Assembly (NCBI GenBank): GCA_029983575.1
Contig: JASBZE010000099.1
Span: 1 to 5,827 of the forward strand
DNA from: Peptostreptococcaceae bacterium
GTDB lineage: Bacteria; Bacillota; Clostridia; Peptostreptococcales; Peptostreptococcaceae
Direction: 5' to 3'
DNA: 5,827 nt
Shown here: one piece after another, positions 1 to 5,804 of the stretch
Numbering within the stretch: position 1 is the stretch's first letter
How the letters are laid out: each line of letters starts with the position of its first letter
The notes under the pieces: generated by a model
Databases searched by the model: none
The model's input: only the letters and a program-made list of their open reading frames with translations
What the model was told of the DNA's origin: nothing
Position numbers and translations under genes: made by a program

Positions 1-1491
1 TTTCAACCTCTATATGATTATTGACATCGAGTTTGGACAATAACGCTACCGTCTCTACATGTGTTGTATGAGGAAAAAGATCAACCGGCTGAACCTTCTC
101 AACCACAAACCCAAACTCCCTCAAATACTTCACATCCCTCGCAAGGGTCGACGGATTACAAGAAACATAAACAAGCCTTTTCGGATTCATCTTCACAATA
201 GTATCGAGAACTTTCTCATCACATCCCTTTCTAGGCGGATCTACCACTACGACGTCTGCAGTTTTTCCTTCCGAATACAGATTAGGCACGACTTCCTCAG
301 CTTTTCCTGCAAAAAACTCTGTGTTTTTCATTCCATTTAGCTTAGCATTTTTCTTGGCGTCTATTATCGCCTGCTCAACTATTTCTATCCCGACTACTTT
401 TTTAGCATTTCTAGCTAAAAATAGAGAAATTGTGCCAATTCCACAATATATGTCGAAAACTTCTTCGTTGCCGCTCAGATTGGCATATTCCAAGGCTTTT
501 TTGTATAGTACCTCCGTCTGCACTGGATTTACTTGGAAAAATGATTGCGGTGATATCGAAAAAACTATATCTCCTATCTTACCCCGTATTTCTCCAGTTC
601 CAGAGATAATCCTATTTTGATGTCCTAGTATTACATTGGTGTGTTTGTTGTTTATATTTACTACCAATGTTTTAAATCCGGGAATATTTTTCTTTAATTC
701 TTCGTCGATTTTTTTAAGGACCTTATCCTCGATTTTTGACTTTGATTCATTACAAACCAAAACTACCATTTTCTCTTTGGCTTTATCTATATTTTCATTC
801 TCTTTAACGCCATAAATATCATCAGCATTTTCAATATCGCCAGTCCTGATAATAATATGCCTTAAAACTCCCTTTTTAGTCTTTTCATCATAGATACTTA
901 TATTTTCTTCTTCGATTATATTTCTAAGAAGCTTAATAATTTCCTCATTTCCCTCATCTTGTATCACGCAAAGATCAGTATCCATGACTTCATGAGTTTT
1001 TTTCTTGTAAAAACCGATTTTTAGCTTCCCTTCTTCTCTTTTAACTGGATACTGGCCCTTGTTTCTATAGAAAAATGGGTTCTCCATACCGATAATCGGA
1101 CTTAATATATCGTCGATATTTTCGACATTCCCAATTCTCGCCATTGCTTGTCTCACAGAGTTTTCCTTGATTTCAAGCTGTTTTTTGTAGTCTAGCTCTT
1201 GAATCTGACATCCTCCGCAAAGTCTCAAATCCTCTGAACAGACTCTTTTTACCCTGTCTTTTGATGGGGATACGAGTTTTATTATCCTTCCGTTAGCATA
1301 ATTTTTTTGACGAGGTCTATCTTTATATCCAGTATATCTCCGACGAGCCCACCGTCTACAAATACCGCCATATCTCCAATTTTACAAACACCAGAACCAG
1401 TGCTAGCCATATCTATTATTTCAACTCGATATATCTTATTTTTTTCGACCCTAACCTCATTTAGTTCTCTACTATTTTTATTTTTTCTCAT
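1..1491 (-). CDS. rlmD: 23S rRNA (uracil-5-)-methyltransferase, RlmD/RlmCD family; frameshifted and 3'-partial
   Basis: This family uses S-adenosylmethionine to methylate C5 of specific 23S rRNA uridines (U1939, and in Gram-positives also U747). The ATG at 1489-1491 has an AAGGAAG site 5 nt upstream and starts a TRAM RNA-binding domain (about residues 15-62). That frame stops at 1282-1284. Moving to the -1 frame at the A7 run (1302-1308) restores an open frame to the window edge, giving 497 codons. It contains the Fe-S cysteines C85, C92, C95 and C175, FFQVNP (Q320), the SAM loop YCGIGT (349-354), DPPRKG (from D418), the nucleophile C445 in SCNP and the general base E480 in HVETV. After HVETV the protein continues, as in clostridial members with a C-terminal extension (from memory). 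Family assignment is very secure; which uridine it modifies is not. Whether the gene is functional depends on the frameshift. In the downstream frame the first ATG (1142-1144) lies after three of the four cluster cysteines, so reinitiation there would not give a complete enzyme. Confidence 0.9.
1302..1308 (-). other. A7 homopolymer at the frame break in rlmD
   Basis: On the minus strand, codons GTC AAA AAA ATT lead to TAA six codons after the run. Reading the run as A8 gives V-K-K-N-Y-A-N-G-R and then an intact methyltransferase. I translated the whole downstream frame to the window edge and found no further break. The cause may be a real deletion, a base-calling error in a homopolymer, or slippage by polymerase or ribosome. 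I see no well-placed stimulatory Shine-Dalgarno or strong downstream hairpin of the kind seen at programmed -1 sites. Confidence 0.85.
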
Positions 1492-1560
1492 ATTAACTTC
1501 CTTATCTTCTACCTTACTTTCTAATTTACTATCATCTAATTTACTTACTTTTTATTTTAC
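1492..1560 (-). other. low-complexity purine-rich leader of rlmD
   Basis: The minus strand between the candidate promoter and the rlmD start is made of repeated AAGTAA/AGTAAATTAG words. The plus strand holds two exact copies of CTAATTTACT at 1521-1530 and 1536-1545. There is little scope for stable structure. The rlmD ribosome-binding site AAGGAAG lies at 1497-1503. I see no gene in this stretch. Confidence 0.4.
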
Positions 1561-1570
1561 TTTATATACT

Positions 1571-1599
1571 ATCATATAAAACTAGTTTATTGTACACAA
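1571..1599 (-). promoter_or_regulatory. candidate sigma-A promoter of rlmD
   Basis: The minus strand shows TTGTGT (1594-1599), a 17-bp spacer and TATGAT (1571-1576). A start near 1564 would give a purine-rich leader of about 73 nt before the rlmD ATG. A second possible -10 (TGGTATTAT, about 1605-1613) lies further upstream without a good -35. Confidence 0.5.
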
Positions 1600-1660
1600 A
1601 AATAATACCATTTGACTAATTTCTCATGCCAGGCAATAGCTTGCATTTAAGTCTTTGGTT

Positions 1661-1684
1661 CAAAAAAGAGCCATTTAAGGCTCT
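1661..1684 (-). terminator. Rho-independent terminator of the predicted small RNA
   Basis: On the minus strand AGAGCC, loop TTAAAT and GGCTCT form a perfect 6-bp stem followed directly by a run of T. It lies about 85-105 nt downstream of the predicted transcription start near 1766 and upstream of the rlmD promoter. It therefore ends a short independent RNA, or acts as an attenuator in a long rlmD leader. No U tract follows the hairpin on the plus strand. Confidence 0.8.
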
Positions 1685-1689
1685 ATCCA

Positions 1690-1749
1690 TGATATAATGG
1701 TTTTGTCCCTCCCTCCATGAAAGGAGGTGATTGCGTGGGGCAAATATAA
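1690..1749 (+). promoter_or_regulatory. plus-strand extended -10, sequestered strong RBS and aborted GTG start
   Basis: TGATATAAT (1690-1698) is an extended -10 with no clear -35, giving a predicted start near 1705. GAAAGGAGGTGAT (1719-1731) is a full-length complement of the 16S 3' tail. It sits 7 nt (from GGAGG) before a GTG at 1735, but the frame GTG GGG CAA ATA ends at TAA 1747-1749. CCTCC (1712-1716) can pair with GGAGG (1723-1727), hiding the site in its own transcript. Past the stop, the same frame stays open and fairly hydrophobic to TAA at 1816-1818. The signals look like those before small toxin genes in Firmicutes, but no toxin can be recognised. Confidence 0.4.
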
Positions 1750-1772
1750 TTACCATATTTTCTTACATTCAT

Positions 1773-1802
1773 ATTATACCACATAAGACATACCTTATTC
1801 AA
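1773..1802 (-). promoter_or_regulatory. strong sigma-A promoter with extended -10 for the small RNA
   Basis: Minus-strand TTGAAT (1797-1802), an 18-bp spacer and TATAAT (1773-1778), preceded by TGG so that it reads as an extended -10 (TGNTATAAT). This is the best promoter match in the window. The predicted start is near 1766. Confidence 0.75.
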
Positions 1803-1815
1803 ATTTATTAAATTT

Positions 1816-1840
1816 TAACCATGGTTAGCCAAAACTAACC
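1816..1840. promoter_or_regulatory. overlapping palindromes upstream of the small-RNA promoter
   Basis: TAACCATGGTTA (1816-1827) is a perfect 12-bp palindrome. It overlaps a second inverted repeat, GGTTAG (1823-1828), loop CCAAAA and CTAACC (1835-1840). Together these give three GGTTA half-sites 14-38 bp upstream of the -35 of the minus-strand promoter. An operator or activator site is plausible. No U tract follows on either strand, so it is not a terminator. Confidence 0.35.
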
Positions 1841-1941
1841 AAACTTCACTCATGCAAAAAACGACCTCTCACTCTCTTTTTAATAGACTAAAAAAGTGGC
1901 TTCTACAATCTGTCCAACTCATGATTAACAATTAATTTTGC

Positions 1942-1982
1942 AAAAAGATGACATGGGATATGCAAAGCACTCCCATGCCATC
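1942..1982 (-). terminator. Rho-independent terminator of the universal stress protein gene
   Basis: On the minus strand GATGGCATGGGA pairs with TCCCATGTCATC (one mismatch), with a further TGC/GCA pairing in the loop, followed by TTTTT. It lies about 50 nt beyond the stop codon at 2035. Confidence 0.85.
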
Positions 1983-2034
1983 ACGAAATTTCAGCTTTTA
2001 GGTTATTAATTATTAAACTTAAGTTCAATCAAAT

Positions 2035-2475
2035 CTAATCACGTTTTACAACTAGTACGTCGCAAGTTGCCCTGTGAACTATGTAGTTAGAAACACTTCC
2101 TAAGAATAGATATTCTATCTTTTTAAGCTTTCTATCACCACATATGATCAAATCTGGATCGTATTTTCCTGCGATTCTCTCAACAATTACTCTCTTAACA
2201 TCCCCTACTTCCAAGAAAATTTCTACATCTTTGACCCCTTCTGCTAGAGCTTCCTCTTTTATCTTATTTAAATAAGTCATTGCATTTGCCTTTGCCTTGT
2301 CAATAAGTGCAGGCTCAATTGATATTACAGTACCATAGTCTACAGTTTCAATAACATAGCAAATCGCAAGCTTGGCTTCACTGGCTACTGCATTTCTTAT
2401 AGCCCTTTGATAAACGAGTTTTGATCCTTCGCTCTTGTCTACTGCCACCAAAATTCTTTCGTATTTTTTATCCAT
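2035..2475 (-). CDS. universal stress protein (UspA family), single domain
   Basis: A 146-residue single-domain UspA-fold protein, the usual family length. The N-terminal strand ERILVAVDKS carries the conserved Asp (D13) of nucleotide-binding members. The C-terminal motif, normally G-x2-G-x9-G-(S/T), reads here as GDRK, nine residues, then GS (G113, K116, G126-S127): the second glycine is lysine. The closing strand CDVLVVKRD is typical. No signal peptide or membrane segment is seen, so it is a cytosolic soluble protein. Family members are often dimers induced by starvation or stress; some bind ATP, others do not. The ATG at 2473-2475 has GGGGGTG 5 nt upstream. The gene has its own promoter and terminator and is therefore monocistronic. 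The specific role is unknown; the family assignment is firm. Confidence 0.93.
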   Translation of the reverse strand: MDKKYERILVAVDKSEGSKLVYQRAIRNAVASEAKLAICYVIETVDYGTVISIEPALIDKAKANAMTYLNKIKEEALAEGVKDVEIFLEVGDVKRVIVERIAGKYDPDLIICGDRKLKKIEYLFLGSVSNYIVHRATCDVLVVKRD

Positions 2476-2508
2476 AACTACACCCCCAAGTCATAATTGT
2501 TATTAACT

Positions 2509-2517
2509 ATTATACCA
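2509..2517 (-). promoter_or_regulatory. extended -10 promoter of the universal stress protein gene
   Basis: Minus-strand TGGTATAAT gives a perfect extended -10 about 34 bp upstream of the ATG, with a predicted start near 2502. No convincing -35 hexamer lies at the right distance. The GTGGTATAAT core is the same as in the small-RNA promoter at 1773-1778. Confidence 0.65.
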
Positions 2518-2584
2518 CTAAAATCTATAAATTAACGAAATTTTTAAGAAAAAGTTAAGGTAATTAAATATTTTTTTATTTCAA

Positions 2585-2616
2585 TAAAAAAGAGGATGAC
2601 TTTTTTGCCATCCTCT
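2585..2616 (-). terminator. Rho-independent terminator of the pfkA-pyk operon
   Basis: On the minus strand AGAGGATG pairs perfectly with CATCCTCT. A G-U and a C-G pair extend the stem around an A6 loop, and TTTTTTATTG follows directly. It lies about 130 bp past the pyk stop, beyond the tandem array, so the array is part of the operon's 3' UTR. Confidence 0.9.
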
Positions 2617-2629
2617 AAATTTATTGTCG

Positions 2630-2768
2630 TCAATTAAACTTTAGTTATCTAGCTTCCTCTAGTAGACTCTAGTTGCCAACTTCATCAACTAAACTATAAT
2701 TATCCAGCTTCGTCAACTTAATTTTAGTTATCCAGTTTTGTCAACTAAACTTGAGTAATTCCAGCGTA
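2630..2768. repeat. degenerate 28-bp tandem array that includes the 3' end of pyk
   Basis: Five consecutive units at 2630-2657, 2658-2684 (27 bp, most divergent), 2685-2712, 2713-2740 and 2741-2768. A typical unit on the plus strand begins TCAACTAAACTTTAGTTATC and ends CAGCTTCG. The last unit contains the pyk stop codon and its final codons (AGITQV), so the array looks like repeated duplication of the pyk 3' end into the 3' UTR. The unit holds a near-palindrome, AACTAAA-C-TTTAGTT, kept to varying degrees. Because 28 is not a multiple of 3 and each copy holds stop codons, it is not coding beyond pyk. Confidence 0.8.
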
Positions 2769-4511
2769 GATAGCACCTGTCTTAGTATCGACTGTTATCT
2801 CAGCGCCATCTTTAATTCTATCAAGAGCTCCCTCTGCAGAAACTACTACAGGTTTTGATAGATTTATTCCAACGATGGCAGCATGTGATGTCATTCCACC
2901 AAATTCTGTAACTATCGCTGAAGCTCTTTCTATGTATTCGTTCATTCCCTTATCAGTATATGAAGATACGATTATATCTCCATCGTTAAATACTTCCGGA
3001 GCTTTTCCATCTACAAATACTCTAGCTATTCCGTCAGCTGAATTTTCTCCAATTCCTACACCCTTAGCTAGAACTTGTGTCACTGTGCTTACTTTGATTA
3101 AGTTTGTCTTACCACTTCTTCCAACTGGAACTCCTGCTGTAATTACAGCTATCTCGCCTGGGTTAATATATCCTTTATCCTTAGCTGCATCAACTGATTT
3201 AGCTATTACATCATCTGTATTTCCCTCAAATGATGTCTTAACAGGATATGCACCCCAAACTAATTGAAGTCTTCTCATAACATGTTCGCTTGCTGTTGCT
3301 GCAATTATTGGAGCCTTAGGTCTAAACCTAGATACCATCCTAGTAGTAAGTCCTGAAGATGTGCAAGTAAGTATTGCAGAAGCACCTAAGTCAATTGCTG
3401 TAGAGCAAGTCGCATGAGAAATCGCATCGGTTATATCTATATTTTTATGTGCTCTTTCCTCCATCAATCTTTCAAAGTCTAGGGTTTTTTCTGTTCTATT
3501 CGCTATCGAATTCATTGTCATAACGGCATTTACAGGATATTTCCCTGCTGCTGTTTCCCCTGAGAGCATGATTGCATCAGTTCCATCGTAAATCGCATTT
3601 GCAACGTCTGTAACCTCTGCCCTAGTTGGCCTTGGATTTCTTATCATCGAATCAAGCATTTGAGTTGCCGTGATAACTGGCTTACCGATGTCATTACACT
3701 TTCTGATCAGAAGCTTTTGTACGATTGGTATCTCTTCTGTAGGAATTTCAACTCCTAGATCACCTCTCGCAACCATTACTCCATCAGAGACCTTAAGTAT
3801 GTCATCGATGTTTTCAACGCCTTCTTGATTTTCTATCTTAGAAATAATCTGTATCTGTTTAGCATCGTGCTTTTCTAGAATCTCTCTGATAGCAAGAACG
3901 TCAGAAGCCTTTCTAACAAATGAAGCCGCTATAAAATCTATTCCCTGCTCAATACCAAACTTTATATCTTCTATATCTTTGTTAGTTATAGCTGGTAAAT
4001 TTATCTTAACTCCTGGCACGTTGACACCCTTGTGAGATTTTACAACACCTGAGTTTTGAACAGTTGTCTTTATGACCTTATCTCCATCTACATCAACTAT
4101 ATCATAAACAACCAACCCAACAAGACCGTCGTCAATCAATATAGTATCCCCAGCTTTTACATCTTTGTATAAGTCCTTGTATGAAACGGAACAAGCCTCT
4201 TTATTACCCATGATGTCATTCATATGTATATCAAACTTATCTCCAGTCTCTAAAAGCACATCTCCTTCAAAATTTCCCGTCCTAATTTCAGGACCCTTTG
4301 TATCAAGCATCAAAGCCAATGGAATATCAGTATTTTTTCTGACCTTCTTAACTAAGTCCATCCTCTCCTTGTGTTCTTCATGAGAACCGTGTGAGAAGTT
4401 AAGCCTACATACGTTCATTCCGTTTGATGCAAGCGCAGTTAAGACTTCCTCAGTATTTGATGCTGGTCCCAATGTACAAACAATCTTTGTCTTTTTCATA
4501 TTGTCTATCAT
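2745..4511 (-). CDS. pyk: pyruvate kinase with C-terminal PEP-utiliser-type domain
   Basis: Converts phosphoenolpyruvate and ADP to pyruvate and ATP, the last step of glycolysis, in the cytosol. The protein has 588 residues. The TIM-barrel A domain shows CRLNFSHGS (R36, N38, S40), DTKGPEIRTG (D70, T71), ISKIENQEG (catalytic K225, metal ligand E227), ARGDLG (metal ligand D251) and TATQMLDSM (T283). The B-domain lid is roughly 74-174 and the C domain about 357-475. An extra domain (about 480-588) carries GGMTSHAAIVG with H543; this is the mobile phosphohistidine-like domain found on Bacillus-type enzymes of similar length (585 residues in bacilli). The ATG at 4509-4511 is chosen because GGAGG stands just upstream; an internal ATG four codons later (M5) would match the shorter N terminus of many homologues. 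It lies 8 bp after pfkA, whose stop codon TAG forms the first bases of TAGGAGG, so the two are probably translationally coupled. Confidence 0.97.
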   Translation of the reverse strand: MIDNMKKTKIVCTLGPASNTEEVLTALASNGMNVCRLNFSHGSHEEHKERMDLVKKVRKNTDIPLALMLDTKGPEIRTGNFEGDVLLETGDKFDIHMNDIMGNKEACSVSYKDLYKDVKAGDTILIDDGLVGLVVYDIVDVDGDKVIKTTVQNSGVVKSHKGVNVPGVKINLPAITNKDIEDIKFGIEQGIDFIAASFVRKASDVLAIREILEKHDAKQIQIISKIENQEGVENIDDILKVSDGVMVARGDLGVEIPTEEIPIVQKLLIRKCNDIGKPVITATQMLDSMIRNPRPTRAEVTDVANAIYDGTDAIMLSGETAAGKYPVNAVMTMNSIANRTEKTLDFERLMEERAHKNIDITDAISHATCSTAIDLGASAILTCTSSGLTTRMVSRFRPKAPIIAATASEHVMRRLQLVWGAYPVKTSFEGNTDDVIAKSVDAAKDKGYINPGEIAVITAGVPVGRSGKTNLIKVSTVTQVLAKGVGIGENSADGIARVFVDGKAPEVFNDGDIIVSSYTDKGMNEYIERASAIVTEFGGMTSHAAIVGINLSKPVVVSAEGALDRIKDGAEITVDTKTGAIYAGITQV

Positions 4512-4527
4512 TTCTCCTCCTACATTG
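4512..4527 (-). promoter_or_regulatory. pyk ribosome-binding site overlapping the pfkA stop codon
   Basis: The pfkA stop TAG (4520-4522) is embedded in GTAGGAGGAG, so the Shine-Dalgarno of pyk starts within the stop codon and stands about 4 nt from the pyk ATG. Ribosomes ending pfkA would cover the pyk start, favouring coupled and balanced synthesis of the two enzymes. Confidence 0.75.
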
Positions 4528-5488
4528 ACAGTATTTTTGCCATTTCATAAATGTTCTTGTCAATTTCTTTCTTTTCTTGTAATGCCTCTTTTATTGGCAA
4601 ATCTATAATTTCATTGTTTTTAATTCCAACGACTCTCGATGACTTACCATCTATTAACAACTCGACGGCTTTAAATCCTAGTCTACTTGCCAACACTCTG
4701 TCAAAAGCAGTAGGGCTTCCACCTCTTTGAACGTGCCCTAACACGGTAACCCTAACGTCGAAATTACCTAATTCTGTTAATTTATCCTTTAAGAACCCTG
4801 CGCTCTCGATCTTTTCTACGCCTTCAGCAAGAACGATGATACTGTGTTTTTTACCTCTCTTTTGTGTTGTTTCAAGTCTTTGAGCTACCTCTTCAACATC
4901 CATTACCCTTTCTGGTATGATGATTGATTCCGCACCGCCGGCAAGACCTGTAAAGAGTGCGAGGTCCCCACAATTTCTTCCCATTACTTCAATTATATTG
5001 ATTCTTTCGTGCGAAGAAGATGTATCCCTTATCTTACTTATAGCGTCTATTACAGTGTTTTGGGCAGTGTCAAACCCTATTGTGTAATCTGTGTACGCTA
5101 GGTCATTATCTATAGTTCCTGGAATTCCAATCGCTGGAAATCCTAATTCACTTAATTTCTCAGCACCTCTAAATGAACCATCTCCTCCAATAACTATTAG
5201 GTAGTCAATTCCATACTTTTCTAAAACCTCTACAGCTTTGACCCTTCCCTCTTCAGTTTTAAACTCTTCACATCTAGAAGACTTCAATATAGTACCACCT
5301 CTTTGGATGATATCACCAACAGAAGAAAGTCCCATTTCCTCGATGTCTTCCTCTAGGATTCCCCTATAACCTCTGTTAATTCCTAAAACCTTGTAGCCAT
5401 AGTAAATTGCAGATCTTACAACCGCTCTGATTGCGGCATTCATTCCAGGTGCATCTCCACCACTTGTCAAAACTCCGATAGTTTTCAT
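4520..5488 (-). CDS. pfkA: ATP-dependent 6-phosphofructokinase
   Basis: Phosphorylates fructose 6-phosphate with ATP to fructose 1,6-bisphosphate, the committed step of glycolysis. Its 322 residues are close to the usual 319-320 of bacterial group A enzymes and align almost without gaps to the Bacillus type in my reading. Visible motifs: LTSGGDAPGMN (G11, ATP site), GGDGS (101-105, with G104 marking ATP rather than pyrophosphate use), PGTIDND (catalytic D127, plus D129), R162, MGR (169-171), and GHVQRGG (H252, R255) for the sugar phosphate. Residues of the ADP/PEP effector site are present (R21, R25, R154, E187, R211, K213), so ADP activation and PEP inhibition are likely by homology. The ATG at 5486-5488 has AGGAGG 5 nt upstream. 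It is the first gene of the pfkA-pyk operon. No frameshift or missing key residue is seen. Confidence 0.97.
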   Translation of the reverse strand: MKTIGVLTSGGDAPGMNAAIRAVVRSAIYYGYKVLGINRGYRGILEEDIEEMGLSSVGDIIQRGGTILKSSRCEEFKTEEGRVKAVEVLEKYGIDYLIVIGGDGSFRGAEKLSELGFPAIGIPGTIDNDLAYTDYTIGFDTAQNTVIDAISKIRDTSSSHERINIIEVMGRNCGDLALFTGLAGGAESIIIPERVMDVEEVAQRLETTQKRGKKHSIIVLAEGVEKIESAGFLKDKLTELGNFDVRVTVLGHVQRGGSPTAFDRVLASRLGFKAVELLIDGKSSRVVGIKNNEIIDLPIKEALQEKKEIDKNIYEMAKILSM

Positions 5489-5499
5489 AATTTCCTCCT

Positions 5500-5743
5500 A
5501 ATTAATCAATTTATTTCATATATAAAATTTTAAAAACAACCTTCTAATTTGCGTTGCTATTTTTTTTATTCCCTATTACTTTTGATGAAAAACAAAATCA
5601 TATGTTTATTATTTCGATCGATGGAGATCAAAGAAAATAGATAAATCCTTATAAATTCATATGATCAACACCAGGAGAATTTTTTTAAATTCATCTGATG
5701 GACATTAAGAGTCCCAATAATAAACTTTTGTCCCACACCTAGC
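5500..5743. other. pfkA upstream region, no gene seen, with a near-direct repeat
   Basis: No credible ORF or RNA gene is visible. TAAATTCATATGATCAAC (5652-5669) recurs as TAAATTCATCTGATGGAC (5686-5703), 34 bp apart, matching at 15 of 18 positions. TCGATCGA near 5614-5621 is a short palindrome within several GATC words. These could be binding sites for a regulator of the glycolytic operon. I found no clear CcpA cre consensus. Confidence 0.35.
5519..5547 (-). promoter_or_regulatory. weak candidate promoter of pfkA-pyk
   Basis: Minus-strand TTAGAA (5542-5547), a 17-bp spacer and TATATA (5519-5524) would start transcription near 5512. The match is poor and the region is very AT-rich, so other starts within 5500-5740 are possible. 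Confidence 0.3.
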
Positions 5744-5793
5744 AAAAAAAAATAACAGACCCATCTTTAATTATAACATGATAAGTCTGTTAT
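5744..5793 (-). terminator. Rho-independent terminator of a gene beyond the right edge
   Basis: On the minus strand ATAACAGAC (5785-5793) pairs perfectly with GTCTGTTAT (5752-5760) across a 24-nt loop, and a run of eight more T follows (5744-5751). It faces the same way as pfkA, so it closes an upstream transcript and makes pfkA-pyk a separate unit. Confidence 0.8.
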
Positions 5794-5804
5794 GTCTTTA
5801 CTTT

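Larger units (their letters stand above)
1661..1766 (-). ncRNA. predicted small (antisense-type) RNA carrying an anti-Shine-Dalgarno copy
   Basis: A consensus promoter and an intrinsic terminator bracket about 105 nt on the minus strand with no credible ORF. Predicted local structure, 5' to 3': TTGC-CCCAC-GCAA (1731-1743), CCTCC-TTTCAT-GGAGG (1712-1727), a short CCAT/ATGG stem, and the terminator. Bases 1719-1731 read ATCACCTCCTTTC, which matches the 3' tail of Firmicute 16S rRNA as I know it. The RNA overlaps, in antisense, a plus-strand extended -10, Shine-Dalgarno and GTG start. This fits an antitoxin-type antisense RNA or a general Shine-Dalgarno sponge. The alternative is an attenuated leader for rlmD. 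I cannot assign it to a named RNA family. Confidence 0.55.

Noticed and set aside
59..620. Plus-strand open frames opposite rlmD.
   Set aside because: The minus strand here encodes conserved methyltransferase motifs (SCNP, DPPRKG, YCGIGT); the plus-strand frames have no starts with RBS and no recognisable content.
1302..1308. Classical programmed -1 ribosomal frameshift site in rlmD.
   Set aside because: The run is preceded by C rather than A in the heptamer position. The nearest GGAG is too far upstream, and there is no stable downstream hairpin. Mutation, read error or transcriptional slippage are simpler.
1717..1749. Ten-codon plus-strand ORF from ATG 1717, in frame with the GTG at 1735.
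   Set aside because: The ATG is inside the loop of the SD hairpin and has no ribosome-binding site of its own; the GTG is the likelier start.
1856..1900. Possible second minus-strand terminator: an imperfect hairpin (CACT/AGTG with T5/A5 pairing) followed by six T.
   Set aside because: The stem needs bulges and relies on A-U pairs. No gene or promoter lies between it and the good terminator at 1942-1982, so I do not call it.
2630..2744. CRISPR array, because of the 28-bp periodicity.
   Set aside because: The units are contiguous with no spacers and are degenerate; this is a tandem repeat.
2875..3267. Long plus-strand open frame opposite the 3' half of pyk, and a similar one at 4165-4383.
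   Set aside because: They are antisense to a strongly conserved gene, lack ribosome-binding sites and encode no recognisable protein; they reflect the codon pattern of pyk.
5733..5740. TTTTGTCCC near 5728-5736 matches the same word at 1701-1709 beside the small RNA, hinting at a second copy of that element.
   Set aside because: The match is only about nine bases. The SD, hairpins and promoter of the 1660-1800 locus are not repeated there.
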